From: UBA1447 sp964627535
GTDB lineage: Bacteria; Bacillota; Clostridia; Oscillospirales; Acutalibacteraceae
Direction: 5' to 3'
Assembly (NCBI GenBank): GCA_964627535.1
Contig: CAZVJW010000012.1
Coordinates: 16,652 to 80,651 of the forward strand
Length of the DNA stretch: 64,000 bases
The notes beneath the pieces were generated by a model. That model was not told where the DNA came from. It did no database searches and was given only the letters and a program-made list of their open reading frames with translations. Below, piece after piece: positions 1 through 8,981 of this stretch (position 1 is its first letter; every line of letters starts with the position of its first letter). The translations under genes and the position numbers were made by a program.

Positions 1-231
1 ATGGATAAAACAGAAAAGAAATTGTTGATTTTTACAATATGTTGCTTTATTATAAGCTTTGTTTTCGGATCATTTGGCGATCATGAGGTTGCAAAATTTT
101 TCTCAATTCATACCGAACCTGTTGTTGTCAGTATGCACTCCATATGGCATATGCTCAGTGCGCTTTCGTTTTTCCCGCTTTATGCTTTAGCGGATGTGCG
201 TCATAATAAGTCTATTGCATCTCTGCATTAA
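1..231 (+). CDS. C-terminal part of a small membrane protein, possibly CREST/ceramidase-like (5' end probably outside window)
   Basis: An open frame runs from the first base to a TAA. The 76 visible residues include one hydrophobic helix near the start (about residues 8-24) and a second after the motif HSIWHML near residue 47. A His-x-x-x-His pattern followed by a hydrophobic helix at the C terminus resembles the last helix of CREST-superfamily membrane hydrolases (alkaline ceramidase and relatives), where these histidines help bind zinc. That family link is an inference from a short motif. The frame begins with ATG at base 1, but no upstream sequence is visible to show a ribosome-binding site, so the gene is probably truncated by the window edge. 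Confidence 0.45.
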   Translation: MDKTEKKLLIFTICCFIISFVFGSFGDHEVAKFFSIHTEPVVVSMHSIWHMLSALSFFPLYALADVRHNKSIASLH

Positions 232-561
232 CAGTCTGTATGAACCTATTGGTTAACAATGTTAATAATGTCAAATTGAATTGTTTAAGTAAATAATTTC
301 ATTCATCCTGTTTAATTTATATCAACCAATACCCCAAAGTGTTTAACCGGCGGATGTATGCCGATTGCATTGAAAAATTAAACAGGGATTTTACAGATAA
401 AAGCAGTTATCGAACTAAAGAGCAGAATACGTTCAATTTTAAATTTTATAAAATATTCAAGATTCTCATTACAGATATTATGCATGTTCATATTCAACTT
501 TCTATACCTATTATTATAGATAAATTTTTATTTTAATGCGAATATTTAAAGAAAGAAGACG
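232..561. other. AT-rich intergenic region
   Basis: About 330 bases without a convincing gene. A 65-codon frame opening with GTG at 339 has no good ribosome-binding site and a composition unlike a real protein. I see no strong hairpin or T-tract. The region probably holds the end of the upstream transcript and the promoter of the DegV gene. Confidence 0.4.
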
Positions 562-1407
562 TTGAATTTGAATTATCAGCTGATAGTTGACAGTTGCTGC
601 GAACTTACCGACGATTTGAAAGAAAGCCTGAATGCCATATCTATACCGCTCAAAATAACTATCGGCGACAAGGAATATATCGATGACAATAATCTGGACA
701 TCGATAACTTCTTAAGTGTTCTGAAGAATGTCAAGGTGCTGCCCAAATCATCCTGCCCGTCTCCGGGTGATTATGCCGATGCTTATATCAACAGCAATGC
801 CGATTTTATTTTTACGGTCACCTTGTCATCCAAACTTTCCGGATCCTATAACAGCGCTGTTCAAGGCAAAATAATTGCGGAGGATGCAGGAAAAAAAATT
901 CATGTTTTTGACTCCAAGAGCGCGTCTGCATGCGAACTGCTGATTGCAATTAAAATCAAGGAGTTTATTGACAACGGATTAGCCCCGGATGAAATAATCG
1001 CAAAAGTCGATGAATTTATTTCGGAGTCGCAGATATTTTTTGTATTGGAAAAAAATGACAATCTCATTAAAAACGGCAGAATGAGTGCCTTTCTCGGCAA
1101 AGCGCTTGCGATGCTGAACATCAGGCTGATTTTAGGCTCTGACGGAAACGGCAACATAAAACTTTTCTCAAAAGTCAGAGGCGGATCCGAAAAAGCAATA
1201 GACAAGCTTGCAGATACTATTGCCGATGCCTGCAGAGAAAAGAAAGACCAAATACTTGTAATAACTCATTGCCAAAATCTTCAGTCTGTGAAAATCTTAA
1301 TAAAAGCAGTCAAAGAAACCTGCTCTTTTAAACAAATTGTTGTATGTCCCACCGGTGGTTTAAGCAGTATGTATGCGGATATAGGCGGTGTACTTGCGGC
1401 ATTTTAA
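562..1407 (+). CDS. DegV family (FakB-type) fatty-acid-binding protein
   Basis: The 281-aa product has the typical length and layout of DegV/EDD-fold proteins: an N-terminal VDSCCEL signature (residues 9-15), the SSKLSGSYNSA segment near residue 90 that in this family contacts the lipid carboxylate, and the GRMS segment in the second half. Family members bind one fatty acid and, where studied, act as FakB subunits that present it to the kinase FakA for phosphorylation before use in phospholipid synthesis. A FakA-like gene lies 6 kb downstream (7273-8940), which supports this role. The start is a TTG preceded by an A/G-rich AAAGAAAGAAG stretch. Ligand preference cannot be read from the sequence. 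Confidence 0.88.
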   Translation: MNLNYQLIVDSCCELTDDLKESLNAISIPLKITIGDKEYIDDNNLDIDNFLSVLKNVKVLPKSSCPSPGDYADAYINSNADFIFTVTLSSKLSGSYNSAVQGKIIAEDAGKKIHVFDSKSASACELLIAIKIKEFIDNGLAPDEIIAKVDEFISESQIFFVLEKNDNLIKNGRMSAFLGKALAMLNIRLILGSDGNGNIKLFSKVRGGSEKAIDKLADTIADACREKKDQILVITHCQNLQSVKILIKAVKETCSFKQIVVCPTGGLSSMYADIGGVLAAF

Positions 1408-1423
1408 TTTATGATTATTTTTC

Positions 1424-1452
1424 TTGACATTTTTCTCATCCGATGATATTAT
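1424..1452 (+). promoter_or_regulatory. sigma-A type promoter of the thrS T-box transcript
   Basis: A perfect -35 TTGACA (1424-1429) and a -10 TATTAT (1447-1452) are separated by 17 bases. It lies just upstream of the T-box leader and downstream of the DegV stop codon, so thrS is transcribed on its own. Confidence 0.8.
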
Positions 1453-1458
1453 ATTTTC

Positions 1459-1715
1459 ATATTTTTAAAGCTGTGATGCAGAGAGCCGCCTTACAGATGC
1501 TTTTCCAGAGAGCCTGCCGCCTTAGGCTGAAAGCGCAGGTAAAAGTTCTAGGCTGCAACCACTGCGGAGTGTACGCCGAAGCTTATATTTCAAGATAAAG
1601 CGTGCCGTTGAACCGCGTTAAGGTATTCAAGAGGCAGATTATTTATCTGCAATTCGGGTGGAACCATGGAGCATAAAGCTTCATCCCTTTTCGAGGGATG
1701 AAGCTTTTTATTTTT
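1459..1715 (+). promoter_or_regulatory. T-box riboswitch leader (threonine) of thrS
   Basis: About 250 bases of structured leader precede thrS. The T-box core GGGTGGAACCATGG is at 1656-1669 and is followed directly by a strong terminator hairpin with a T-rich tail (1676-1715). Stem I spans roughly 1465-1580; ACC (1558-1560) and ACT (1561-1563) are candidate threonine specifier codons in its distal strand. By the established T-box mechanism, uncharged tRNA-Thr pairs with the specifier and with the T-box bulge, stabilising the antiterminator and allowing thrS transcription. Which of the two codons is the specifier is not settled by eye. Confidence 0.88.
1676..1715 (+). terminator. regulated terminator of the thrS T-box
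   Basis: Inverted repeat AAGCTTCATCCCT / AGGGATGAAGCTT with a five-base loop, followed by TTTTTATTTTT. It overlaps the antiterminator partner sequence just 3' of the T-box core. Confidence 0.88.
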
Positions 1716-1737
1716 CGCTAAAACAAGGAGGATTTTC

Positions 1738-3681
1738 ATGATTAAAGTAACACTGAAAGACGGTTCGGTCCGGGAATATGAGGCGGGTTTATCCGTGATG
1801 GATATTGCCAAGGCTCTCAGCCAAGGCTTAGCGAAGGCTGCCTGCGTGAGCAAAGTCAATGGGGAAGTAAAGGATTTGCGGACAGTAATCAATGAAGACT
1901 GTGCGCTTGAAATCTTAACCTTTGACGATGAAGAAGGCAAAAAGGCCTTCCGCCATACGGCATCTCATGTTTTAGCGCATGCTGTAAAAAGACTTTTCCC
2001 CGGGGCAAAGCTTGCAATCGGCCCGGCTATTGAGAACGGATTTTATTACGACTTTGATGTAGAAATCGCCTTCACACCCGAATTGCTTGAAAAAATTGAA
2101 GCCGAAATGCAGAAAATAATAAAAGAAGGCTTGAGGCTTGAGCGTTTTGAGCTTGAAGCCGGCGAAGCAATTGAACTGATGCAAAAAGCCGGCGAGGATT
2201 ACAAGGTAGAACTGATCCGGGAACACGCGGGTAAAGGCGAAAAGATCTCCTTTTTTAAGCAAGGCGATTTTGTTGAACTCTGCGCCGGCCCGCACTTGCC
2301 CGACACAAGCAGGGTTAAAGCCTACAAACTGACATCCGCCACGGGTGCTTATTGGCGTGGTGATTCCAACAATAAAATGCTGCAAAGAATTTACGGCACA
2401 GCATTCGCGAACAAGGAAGAGATGGACGCGTACCTGCAGGCTGTGGAGGAAGCGAAAAAACGCGACCATAACATCATCGGGCGCCAGCTGGGCTTTTTCA
2501 CCACATCCGACCTTGTCGGGCAGGGGCTGCCGCTGCTGATGCCCAAGGGCGCAAGAGTTGTCCAGCTGCTCCAGCGCTTTGTCGAGGACGAAGAACAAAA
2601 ACGCGGTTACCTGTTAACCAAAACTCCTCTCATGGCGAAGAGCGATTTATATAAGCTTTCCGGCCATTGGGATCACTATAAGGACGGCATGTTTATTTTA
2701 GGCAACGAGGAAACGGATGAAGAAGTTTTTGCCCTGCGCCCGATGACCTGCCCGTTCCAGTTTATGATTTATAACGCCGAGCTGCATTCCTACCGGGATT
2801 TACCAATCCGTTATAATGAAACCTCCACCCTTTTCAGGAAAGAGTCTTCCGGTGAAATGCACGGGCTTATCCGCGTCCGCCAGTTTACCATATCCGAAGC
2901 TCATCTTGTCTGCACACCCGAACAACTGGCTGATGAATTCAAGGGAGTTGTGGATCTTGTTAATTTCATGACGAAAACGCTTGGCATACAAGACGATTTA
3001 ACTTACCGCTTCAGCAAGCGTGACCCGGAGGACAAGGAAAAATATATTGATGACGATGAGGTTTGGAACAACACAGAAGCAATCATGAAGGATATTCTTG
3101 ACAGCCTTGACATTAATTACAAAGAGGCTATCGGCGAGGCTGCCTTTTATGGACCAAAGTTGGATATTCAGATGAAAAACGTTCACGGCAAGGAAGATAC
3201 CCTTATAACCGTTCAGATAGACCGTTATCTTGCCGAGAGGCTTGACATGACATATATTGATGCCGATGGATTAAAAAAGCGCCCGTATATTATTCACCGC
3301 ACCTCCATTGGCTGTTATGAGCGTACTTTGGCAACCCTAATCGAAAAATATGCCGGCGCTATGCCGCTTTGGATTGCACCCGAGCAAATAAGAATTCTGC
3401 CGATATCCGAACGGCATCATGAGGCCGGCAACAAAATTAAAGAAAAATTTACAGCAGCAGGAATCCGCGTTACTCTTGACGACAGAAGTGAAAAAATCGG
3501 GTACAAAATACGTGAAGCTCAGATAAATAAAATCCCCTATATGATCGTTATGGGCGACAAGGAAGTTGAAGACGGCACGATATCTGTCCGTAAGCGCGGC
3601 GAAGGTGATTTAGGTGCAATGGCTGTCGAAGATTTCCTCGGTCTGACGCTTAGAGAGATTGCGGAGAGACTCATATTTTAA
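1738..3681 (+). CDS. thrS: threonine--tRNA ligase
   Basis: The 647-aa protein charges tRNA-Thr in the cytoplasm. Domains in order are TGS (about 1-62), the editing/SAD domain with HTASH near residue 72 and CAGPH near residue 182, the class II catalytic core (about 240-535), and the anticodon-binding domain. The expected zinc ligands are visible: Cys338 in MTCPF, the His of the motif 2 region (RVRQFT..EAH) and the His of motif 3 (HRTSIG..ER). The motif 2 region reads FTISEAH rather than the more usual FTQDDAH. A strong AAGGAGG precedes the ATG. Expression is controlled by the upstream threonine T-box, which also supports the substrate assignment. No frameshift or truncation is seen. Confidence 0.97.
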   Translation: MIKVTLKDGSVREYEAGLSVMDIAKALSQGLAKAACVSKVNGEVKDLRTVINEDCALEILTFDDEEGKKAFRHTASHVLAHAVKRLFPGAKLAIGPAIENGFYYDFDVEIAFTPELLEKIEAEMQKIIKEGLRLERFELEAGEAIELMQKAGEDYKVELIREHAGKGEKISFFKQGDFVELCAGPHLPDTSRVKAYKLTSATGAYWRGDSNNKMLQRIYGTAFANKEEMDAYLQAVEEAKKRDHNIIGRQLGFFTTSDLVGQGLPLLMPKGARVVQLLQRFVEDEEQKRGYLLTKTPLMAKSDLYKLSGHWDHYKDGMFILGNEETDEEVFALRPMTCPFQFMIYNAELHSYRDLPIRYNETSTLFRKESSGEMHGLIRVRQFTISEAHLVCTPEQLADEFKGVVDLVNFMTKTLGIQDDLTYRFSKRDPEDKEKYIDDDEVWNNTEAIMKDILDSLDINYKEAIGEAAFYGPKLDIQMKNVHGKEDTLITVQIDRYLAERLDMTYIDADGLKKRPYIIHRTSIGCYERTLATLIEKYAGAMPLWIAPEQIRILPISERHHEAGNKIKEKFTAAGIRVTLDDRSEKIGYKIREAQINKIPYMIVMGDKEVEDGTISVRKRGEGDLGAMAVEDFLGLTLREIAERLIF

Positions 3682-3702
3682 ATTCCAAGAAAAGCAGAGA
3701 TA

Positions 3703-3743
3703 AAACCCGGATAAGTAAAATGCTATTTTACTTATCCGGGTTT
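3703..3743. terminator. bidirectional intrinsic terminator between thrS and ychF
   Basis: An 18-base inverted repeat (AAACCCGGATAAGTAAAA and its complement) with loop TGCT, A-rich on one side and T-rich on the other. It serves the convergent genes thrS and ychF. Confidence 0.9.
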
Positions 3744-3759
3744 ATTTGTTAATCAACGC

Positions 3760-4854
3760 CTACACATTAAACCTAAACAGCACGATGTCGCCGTCCCGCA
3801 TAACATATTCTTTGCCCTCGCTGCGCACAACACCTTTTTCTTTTGCTGCCGTCATGGATCCCAGCGCAACAAGCTCCCCGTAGCTTATAACCTCCGCACG
3901 GATAAAACCTTTTTCAAAGTCGGTGTGGATTTTACCCGCCGCCTGCGGCGCTTTTGTGCCTTTTTTTATTGTCCAGGCTCTGACTTCGTCGGGGCCGACG
4001 GTTAAAAATGAAATCAATCCTAAAAGCCTGTAGCTTTCCTGAATTAAAATATCAAGTCCGCCCTGCTCAACACCCAGCTCGGAAAGGAACATTTCCTTTT
4101 CTTCCTTTTCAAGCGAGGCAATTTCCGCTTCCAGTTCGGCGCAAATTGGCAGCACCTCGGCGCCTTCCGCCTTAGCTATTTCACAAACGGTGTTATATCT
4201 CTCATTGGTTTCGATTTTTTTGGCGAAATCCTCTTCGCTTAAATTACAGGCGTAAATGACGGGCTTTGAAGTTAAAAGGGCTACACCATCGAGAATTTCT
4301 TTTTCGTCCCCGGTGCACTCAACATTCCTCGCGGGGATTTCCTTCTCAAGATTATCTTTCAGTTTTTTAAGGAATTCAAGCTCCTTAATCATTGACTTGT
4401 CACCCTTAAGAGCCTTTGTGCCCCGCTCAATGCGCCGGTCAATCATTTCAAGGTCCGCAAAAATCAGTTCCAGATTGATCGTTTCAATATCCCGTTTCGG
4501 GTTGATGTCCCCTTCCACATGGATAATATCGTCGTTTTCAAAGCAGCGAACAACATGCACAATAGCATCCACTTCGCGGATATGCGAAAGGAATTTGTTG
4601 CCAAGGCCTTCACCACGGGAGGCGCCTTTAACAAGACCGGCAATATCAACAAACTCAATGACGGCGGGAGTTGTCTTTTTAGGTTTGTACATTTCCGTCA
4701 ATTTATCAAGCCTGGTGTCCGGTACGGAAACCACACCGACATTCGGTTCGATGGTGCAAAAAGCATAATTTGCCGATTGTGCTCCCGCATTCGTTATCGC
4801 ATTAAAAAGCGTACTTTTACCGACATTCGGCAGGCCGACTATTCCCAGTTTCAT
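3760..4854 (-). CDS. ychF: redox-regulated ATPase YchF (Obg-like)
   Basis: A TRAFAC-class P-loop ATPase of the Obg/YchF family, usual length about 365 aa. The P-loop GLPNVGKST lies near the N terminus, followed by DIAGLVKGASRGEG (switch II/G3). The G4 position reads NLSE instead of the GTPase NKxD, the substitution that gives YchF proteins ATP preference. The C-terminal TGS domain (FLTVGPDEVRAWTIKKGT onward) ends in VLFRFNV. YchF associates with ribosomes and affects stress responses. ATG codons occur at 4860 and 4854; the AAGGAAG sequence is only three bases from the first, so 4854 (MKLGIVG) is the better start. It is monocistronic and convergent with thrS. Confidence 0.95.
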   Translation of the reverse strand: MKLGIVGLPNVGKSTLFNAITNAGAQSANYAFCTIEPNVGVVSVPDTRLDKLTEMYKPKKTTPAVIEFVDIAGLVKGASRGEGLGNKFLSHIREVDAIVHVVRCFENDDIIHVEGDINPKRDIETINLELIFADLEMIDRRIERGTKALKGDKSMIKELEFLKKLKDNLEKEIPARNVECTGDEKEILDGVALLTSKPVIYACNLSEEDFAKKIETNERYNTVCEIAKAEGAEVLPICAELEAEIASLEKEEKEMFLSELGVEQGGLDILIQESYRLLGLISFLTVGPDEVRAWTIKKGTKAPQAAGKIHTDFEKGFIRAEVISYGELVALGSMTAAKEKGVVRSEGKEYVMRDGDIVLFRFNV

Positions 4855-4998
4855 AAACATACTTCCTTTGCAGTTTTCTTACAGATGAATTATAGGGCTT
4901 GAACAAGCAAAATGCAAGCATTCGGTCAGGCAGGAATTATGGTTACCCGTCGAAATCATCCAAAGCATCATGAAGTCTTCAACCCGCTGTAACAGCTC

Positions 4999-5132
4999 AT
5001 ACTAATTAACGATTAAAAAACCTCAAAAAATCAAGCAAAAGCTTTGATTCATACGATTCTCCATTTTAATGCAGAATAGTATTATTAGGTTTTGTGCGGA
5101 TTTTTGGTTAGGTTTTTATGAGTAATTAGTAT
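4999..5132. repeat. MITE-like element, copy A (134 bp)
   Basis: Bounded by ATACTAATT (4999-5007) and AATTAGTAT (5124-5132). The terminal inverted repeats extend to about 20 bases with mismatches (GATTAAAAAACC versus GGTTTTTAT). A second inner palindrome lies in the middle around CATTTTAATGCAGAATAGT. It carries no ORF. Full copies of closely similar sequence occur at 13375-13510 and 62423-62558. Confidence 0.85.
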
Positions 5133-5212
5133 TACCATACTCTTAAATGTGATTTTCAAGAACCTGCTGTTAAATTTCACGTTAGTGTCAAACATTCTAT
5201 ATTATTTGTTAA

Positions 5213-5241
5213 TTGCAAATGCATATCCGATGGTGTAAAAT
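5213..5241 (+). promoter_or_regulatory. probable promoter of the substrate-binding lipoprotein gene
   Basis: TTGCAA (5213-5218), 17 bases, TAAAAT (5236-5241), located 31 bases before the start codon and just after MITE copy A. Confidence 0.5.
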
Positions 5242-5271
5242 ATAACTTGACATATTTAAAAGAGAAAGGGA

Positions 5272-6807
5272 TTGGTCCCTATTAAAAATATATTTCGGAT
5301 TACGGCTTTGGCGGTTGCTTTTCTGTTTTGCGCCGGGTGTTTCAGCGGATGCAATAACAGTAACAATGACGATACTTCATCGGCGGCAACCGCAGTATCT
5401 CTTTCATCTTCCGAGCCAAAAAAGCTTAAGCTCCCCTACTCGAAAGCCGAACCTATTAACCCTTTTAAGGCAACAAGCATGGTTAACAGGCAGCTTTCCG
5501 CATTAATTTACGATTGCCTTTTCCGGGTGGATTCCGGTTTTCAGGCATTTCCTGTTATCGCTAATGATTATAGTGCGGAAGGACTTACTATTACTGTAAA
5601 TATCAAACCGGATTTAGCATTCAGTGACGGTACTGCTCTTAGCGCCGATGATATTGTATATTCATTTAAGCAGGCATTGCAGTCACCCGCGTTTTCCTCT
5701 CATCTTTCAAATTTCGGGTCTGTACAAAAACTCAGCAATACAACTTTGGTTTTTAAATTAAAAAATCCTGACCCGTTTGCAGTTAACTGCCTCGATTTTT
5801 CGATTATTCCGAACAATAATACCGATGATTCGCCTGTTGGCAGCGGACGTTATATTGTGAACGAAAACAACAGCGAAATAATTTTGCAGGTAAATTCAGC
5901 AAGGCTCGGTGGTTTCTCGCCAAAAATAGAAGCCATATCGCTTGTTGGGATAGCAGACTCGGATTCGCTCAACTACAGTCTTCAAATTGGCAATATCAAC
6001 TTTGTATATATGGATTTAAGCCATGGCAGTTATCAGCGTATCAATGCCTCTACTTTGGAAATCGGAACCAACAACTTGGTTTATCTGGTTTTGAACAACG
6101 CATCGGCAAACCTTCAAAATGCAGTTGTGCGCCAAGCAGTTAACCTTCTTGTTGACAGGGAAAGCATAGCAAGCACCTCATTCCAAGGCCACGCGAGAGC
6201 GACCTCTACCCCTTTTAATCCCGCTTGGACATCTCAATACAATTTTATATTTAAACCGGACACAAAAGCTGCGATTGAGCTTTTAGAGAACGCCGGATTT
6301 AACAAATTTAAAAGCAGCGGTGTCAGATACAGCGGCTCAAACAACTCCCTTTCCTTTACGCTGCTTGTAAACTCCGATAATGCGTTTAAAACCGAAGCCG
6401 CTGATTTAATAGTAAAACAGCTTTGGGATGCGGGAATAAAAGTTACAGTTAACAAACTTGCTTTTGATGAATATACATCGGCAGTTCAAGCAGGGAAATA
6501 TGATATGTATCTGGGCGAAATCATGCTGACACCCAATATGAGCCTTTCTTCTCTTCTCGGTTCGGGCGGAAGTGTGACTTTTGGAATTGATACAGGGGCA
6601 GGCGCGGCAAGCGCGGCTTATAGTAGTTTTACCAATCTTTCACTCGACTTGAAGGACTTTGTGGACGCATTTAACGCTGACATACCTTTTATCCCGATCT
6701 GCTACCGCAACGGTATTGCAGCATATTCACGCGACCTTACCGTCCCGCAGGAATGTAATTCTGCCGATGTGTTCTGCGACATCTATGGTTGGACTTTTTT
6801 GAGTTAG
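5272..6807 (+). CDS. ABC transporter substrate-binding lipoprotein (oligopeptide/solute family 5)
   Basis: The 511-aa product starts with a lipoprotein signal peptide: basic residues, a hydrophobic stretch, then a lipobox-like FCAGC near residues 20-24, so it should be anchored outside the membrane. The body shows family 5 (SBP_bac_5) features: INPFKATSMVNRQLSALIYD, the FSDGTALSADDIVYSFKQ segment near residue 125, and VVRQAVNLLVDRESI near residue 290, all typical of dipeptide/oligopeptide/nickel binding proteins. No permease or ATPase genes are adjacent, so it is an orphan receptor or works with a transporter encoded elsewhere. Start is TTG after AGAGAAAGGGA. The true ligand cannot be told from the sequence. 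Confidence 0.88.
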   Translation: MVPIKNIFRITALAVAFLFCAGCFSGCNNSNNDDTSSAATAVSLSSSEPKKLKLPYSKAEPINPFKATSMVNRQLSALIYDCLFRVDSGFQAFPVIANDYSAEGLTITVNIKPDLAFSDGTALSADDIVYSFKQALQSPAFSSHLSNFGSVQKLSNTTLVFKLKNPDPFAVNCLDFSIIPNNNTDDSPVGSGRYIVNENNSEIILQVNSARLGGFSPKIEAISLVGIADSDSLNYSLQIGNINFVYMDLSHGSYQRINASTLEIGTNNLVYLVLNNASANLQNAVVRQAVNLLVDRESIASTSFQGHARATSTPFNPAWTSQYNFIFKPDTKAAIELLENAGFNKFKSSGVRYSGSNNSLSFTLLVNSDNAFKTEAADLIVKQLWDAGIKVTVNKLAFDEYTSAVQAGKYDMYLGEIMLTPNMSLSSLLGSGGSVTFGIDTGAGAASAAYSSFTNLSLDLKDFVDAFNADIPFIPICYRNGIAAYSRDLTVPQECNSADVFCDIYGWTFLS

Positions 6808-6842
6808 GCGCAATTACGGTTCAACTGCGAGTCAAATATTGC

Positions 6843-6871
6843 TTGCCCATTACTTTTTCTTATTGTATAAT
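6843..6871 (+). promoter_or_regulatory. promoter of the asp23-like/fakA-like/recG operon
   Basis: TTGCCC (6843-6848), 17-base spacer, perfect TATAAT (6866-6871), 35 bases before the TTG start of the Asp23 gene. Confidence 0.65.
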
Positions 6872-6905
6872 ATTTTTTAAGGTTTTAGAAGAGGAGGTTC
6901 TTTGA

Positions 6906-7262
6906 TTGATCAGACTGGAAAATCATCTCGGTATTATTGAGATTTCTCAAGGTTATTTTTCCAAACTTATCGGCAACGCCGTTTCCTCCTGTTTTGGCGT
7001 AGCAGGTATGGCAAACAGCAATGCCCGTCAGGGTCTCCGCTCTTTCATCAAAAAGCAGCAGAACTTTCCTGATCAAGGAGTTTTGGTTCATAAGGACGGA
7101 GACGGTCTTAATGTTGACTTGCATATTATTGTAACCTACGGCTTAAACATATCCGCTATTGTTAAAAGCATTATTAACAAGGTTCGCTATACCGTTGAGG
7201 ATGTGACAGGGCTTAAGGTGCATAAGGTTAATGTGTTTGTTGACGAAATGAAAAACGATTAG
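6906..7262 (+). CDS. Asp23/Gls24 (DUF322) family envelope-stress protein
   Basis: A 118-aa protein of the Asp23/Gls24 family. Visible are the GIIEISQGYFSKLIGNAVSSCFGVAGM start, the central GLNVDLHIIVTYGLNI strand-turn-strand and the C-terminal VEDVTGLKVHKVNVFVDEM, in the usual order and length. Family members are abundant cytoplasmic, sometimes membrane-tethered proteins linked to cell-envelope homeostasis. AGGAGG sits nine bases before the TTG start at 6906. It is directly followed by the FakA-like gene (10-base gap), the common clostridial arrangement, and recG completes the apparent operon. Confidence 0.9.
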   Translation: MIRLENHLGIIEISQGYFSKLIGNAVSSCFGVAGMANSNARQGLRSFIKKQQNFPDQGVLVHKDGDGLNVDLHIIVTYGLNISAIVKSIINKVRYTVEDVTGLKVHKVNVFVDEMKND

Positions 7263-7272
7263 CCTTTAAGGG

Positions 7273-8940
7273 GTGACAGATTTGATAACCGGCCTTATGC
7301 TGCGGGATGCAATAATCTCCGCCGCTAATAATATCAGCGGACTTCGCAAGGAAATCGACGCTATGAATGTTTTTCCCGTGCCGGACGGCGACACAGGAAC
7401 AAATATGTCCATGACAATAAGCGCCGCTGCCCGTGAAGCCGCACTGCTGCCGGACAGCACCGATATTTCTACCGTTGCCGAAAAGATTGCTTCAGCATTG
7501 CTTCGAGGTGCACGGGGAAACTCAGGGGTTATTCTTTCTTTAATTTTCCGCGGTATTGCCAAAGGATTAAAAGGCTTTGAAGCGGCAAACGGAGAGATTT
7601 TAGCCCATTCGCTGCAACTTGGCGTTGAAGCCGCATATAAGGCTGTTATGAAACCGACGGAGGGCACTATATTAACCGTTGTGCGCTTAAGCGCCGAAAA
7701 AGCCCAACGCGCAGCAGAAAACGGTGAGGAAACTCTTGCAGTTTGGGACGCCGCCTGCATGGGTGCTGCTCAAGCGCTTTCGCAAACGCCGGAACTTCTC
7801 CCCGTCCTTAAAAAAGCCGGAGTTGTCGATGCCGGTGGTCAGGGACTTGTTTATATTTTCGACGGTATGACAAGCGTTTTTAAGAAAAATTTGATTATAT
7901 CCGATTCGCAGGATCTGTCCTCGCCGGCTGATATACAGAATTCAGCCGCAGCACAATCGGGCAGCGAGAATATCAGATTTACGTACTGCACGGAATATGT
8001 TGTAAACCGCACCGGCGTTCTTAATCCGCTGAAACTGCGCGCATACCTCGAATCCATAGGTGACTCGGTCGTTGTGGTTGATGATGAGCAAGTGATAAAA
8101 GTACATTTACATACCGACGAACCGGGCAACGCAATACAGGCAGCATTGGAATATGGCCCTCTTATCAGTATAAAGATCGATAATATGCGTCAACAGCACC
8201 AATATGTTTCCGAGGGTATCACCGATAAAGCTGATGATCCCGGCAATTCTTCTGATAATGCTCCCGTGAAACCGGAAAAGCACTTTGGGCTTGTTGCTGT
8301 TGCCGCAGGTTCAGGAGTTGAAGATCTTTTTTTAGAAATTGGTGTTGACCAAATTGTACGCGGCGGGCAAACAATGAATCCAAGCACGGATGATATACTG
8401 CGTGCCGTGCACGCTACCCCCGCAGAGCACATTTTTATATTGCCTAATAACAAAAACATCATTATGGCAGCGGAACAGGTTATCCCTTTAACCGATCGTA
8501 AGATCAGCGTATTGCATACAAAAAGCATCCCCCAAGGTATTTCAGCCGCCTTAAACCTTGACCCTGATCTTTCCGCCGAAGAGAACCATTTGGCTATGAT
8601 GAAAGCAGCAGAAAAGGTTGGCACAGGCCTTGTTACCTTTGCCGCAAGAGACAGCTCCCTGGAAGACGAAAAAGTAATTAAAGGGCAGATTTTGGGGATG
8701 GAAAACGGAAAGATAACTGTAATTGATACTTCCCCTGTTCAAGCCGCATACAAAGTGACAAAGCACCTTTTCAAAAAGGGCAGTTCCACGATCATTACTG
8801 TTATCTATGGCGCGGATTCAACCGAACAGCAGGCACAGGATTTGTCAAATATGCTAACAGACAAATACGGAACCGAAGCGGAAATTTCTGTTGTCAATGG
8901 CGGCCAGCCCATTTATTACTTCATCATATCCGTTGAATAA
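7273..8940 (+). CDS. fakA: DAK2-domain fatty acid kinase catalytic subunit (FakA-like)
   Basis: The 555-aa protein has an N-terminal DAK2 domain (about 1-200) with the nucleotide/magnesium motif NVFPVPDGDTGTNM near residues 30-45 and RGARGNSGVILS near residue 82, a middle domain, and a C-terminal EDD-like domain ending QPIYYFIISVE. In the studied FakAB system FakA phosphorylates fatty acids bound to FakB (DegV-type) proteins; a DegV gene is present at 562-1407. The GTG start is preceded by AAGGGG and the Asp23 gene ends 10 bases upstream, indicating co-transcription. The family has also been annotated as dihydroxyacetone-kinase-like, but the length and two-domain layout fit FakA. Confidence 0.9.
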   Translation: MTDLITGLMLRDAIISAANNISGLRKEIDAMNVFPVPDGDTGTNMSMTISAAAREAALLPDSTDISTVAEKIASALLRGARGNSGVILSLIFRGIAKGLKGFEAANGEILAHSLQLGVEAAYKAVMKPTEGTILTVVRLSAEKAQRAAENGEETLAVWDAACMGAAQALSQTPELLPVLKKAGVVDAGGQGLVYIFDGMTSVFKKNLIISDSQDLSSPADIQNSAAAQSGSENIRFTYCTEYVVNRTGVLNPLKLRAYLESIGDSVVVVDDEQVIKVHLHTDEPGNAIQAALEYGPLISIKIDNMRQQHQYVSEGITDKADDPGNSSDNAPVKPEKHFGLVAVAAGSGVEDLFLEIGVDQIVRGGQTMNPSTDDILRAVHATPAEHIFILPNNKNIIMAAEQVIPLTDRKISVLHTKSIPQGISAALNLDPDLSAEENHLAMMKAAEKVGTGLVTFAARDSSLEDEKVIKGQILGMENGKITVIDTSPVQAAYKVTKHLFKKGSSTIITVIYGADSTEQQAQDLSNMLTDKYGTEAEISVVNGGQPIYYFIISVE

Positions 8941-8981
8941 AGACCTGTGAAGAATATTTTGCCGGAAGGCGGATAATCCCA

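Noticed and set aside
339..536. 65-codon frame after the DegV-upstream gap
   Set aside because: GTG start without ribosome site, odd composition, no recognisable motif; treated as non-coding.
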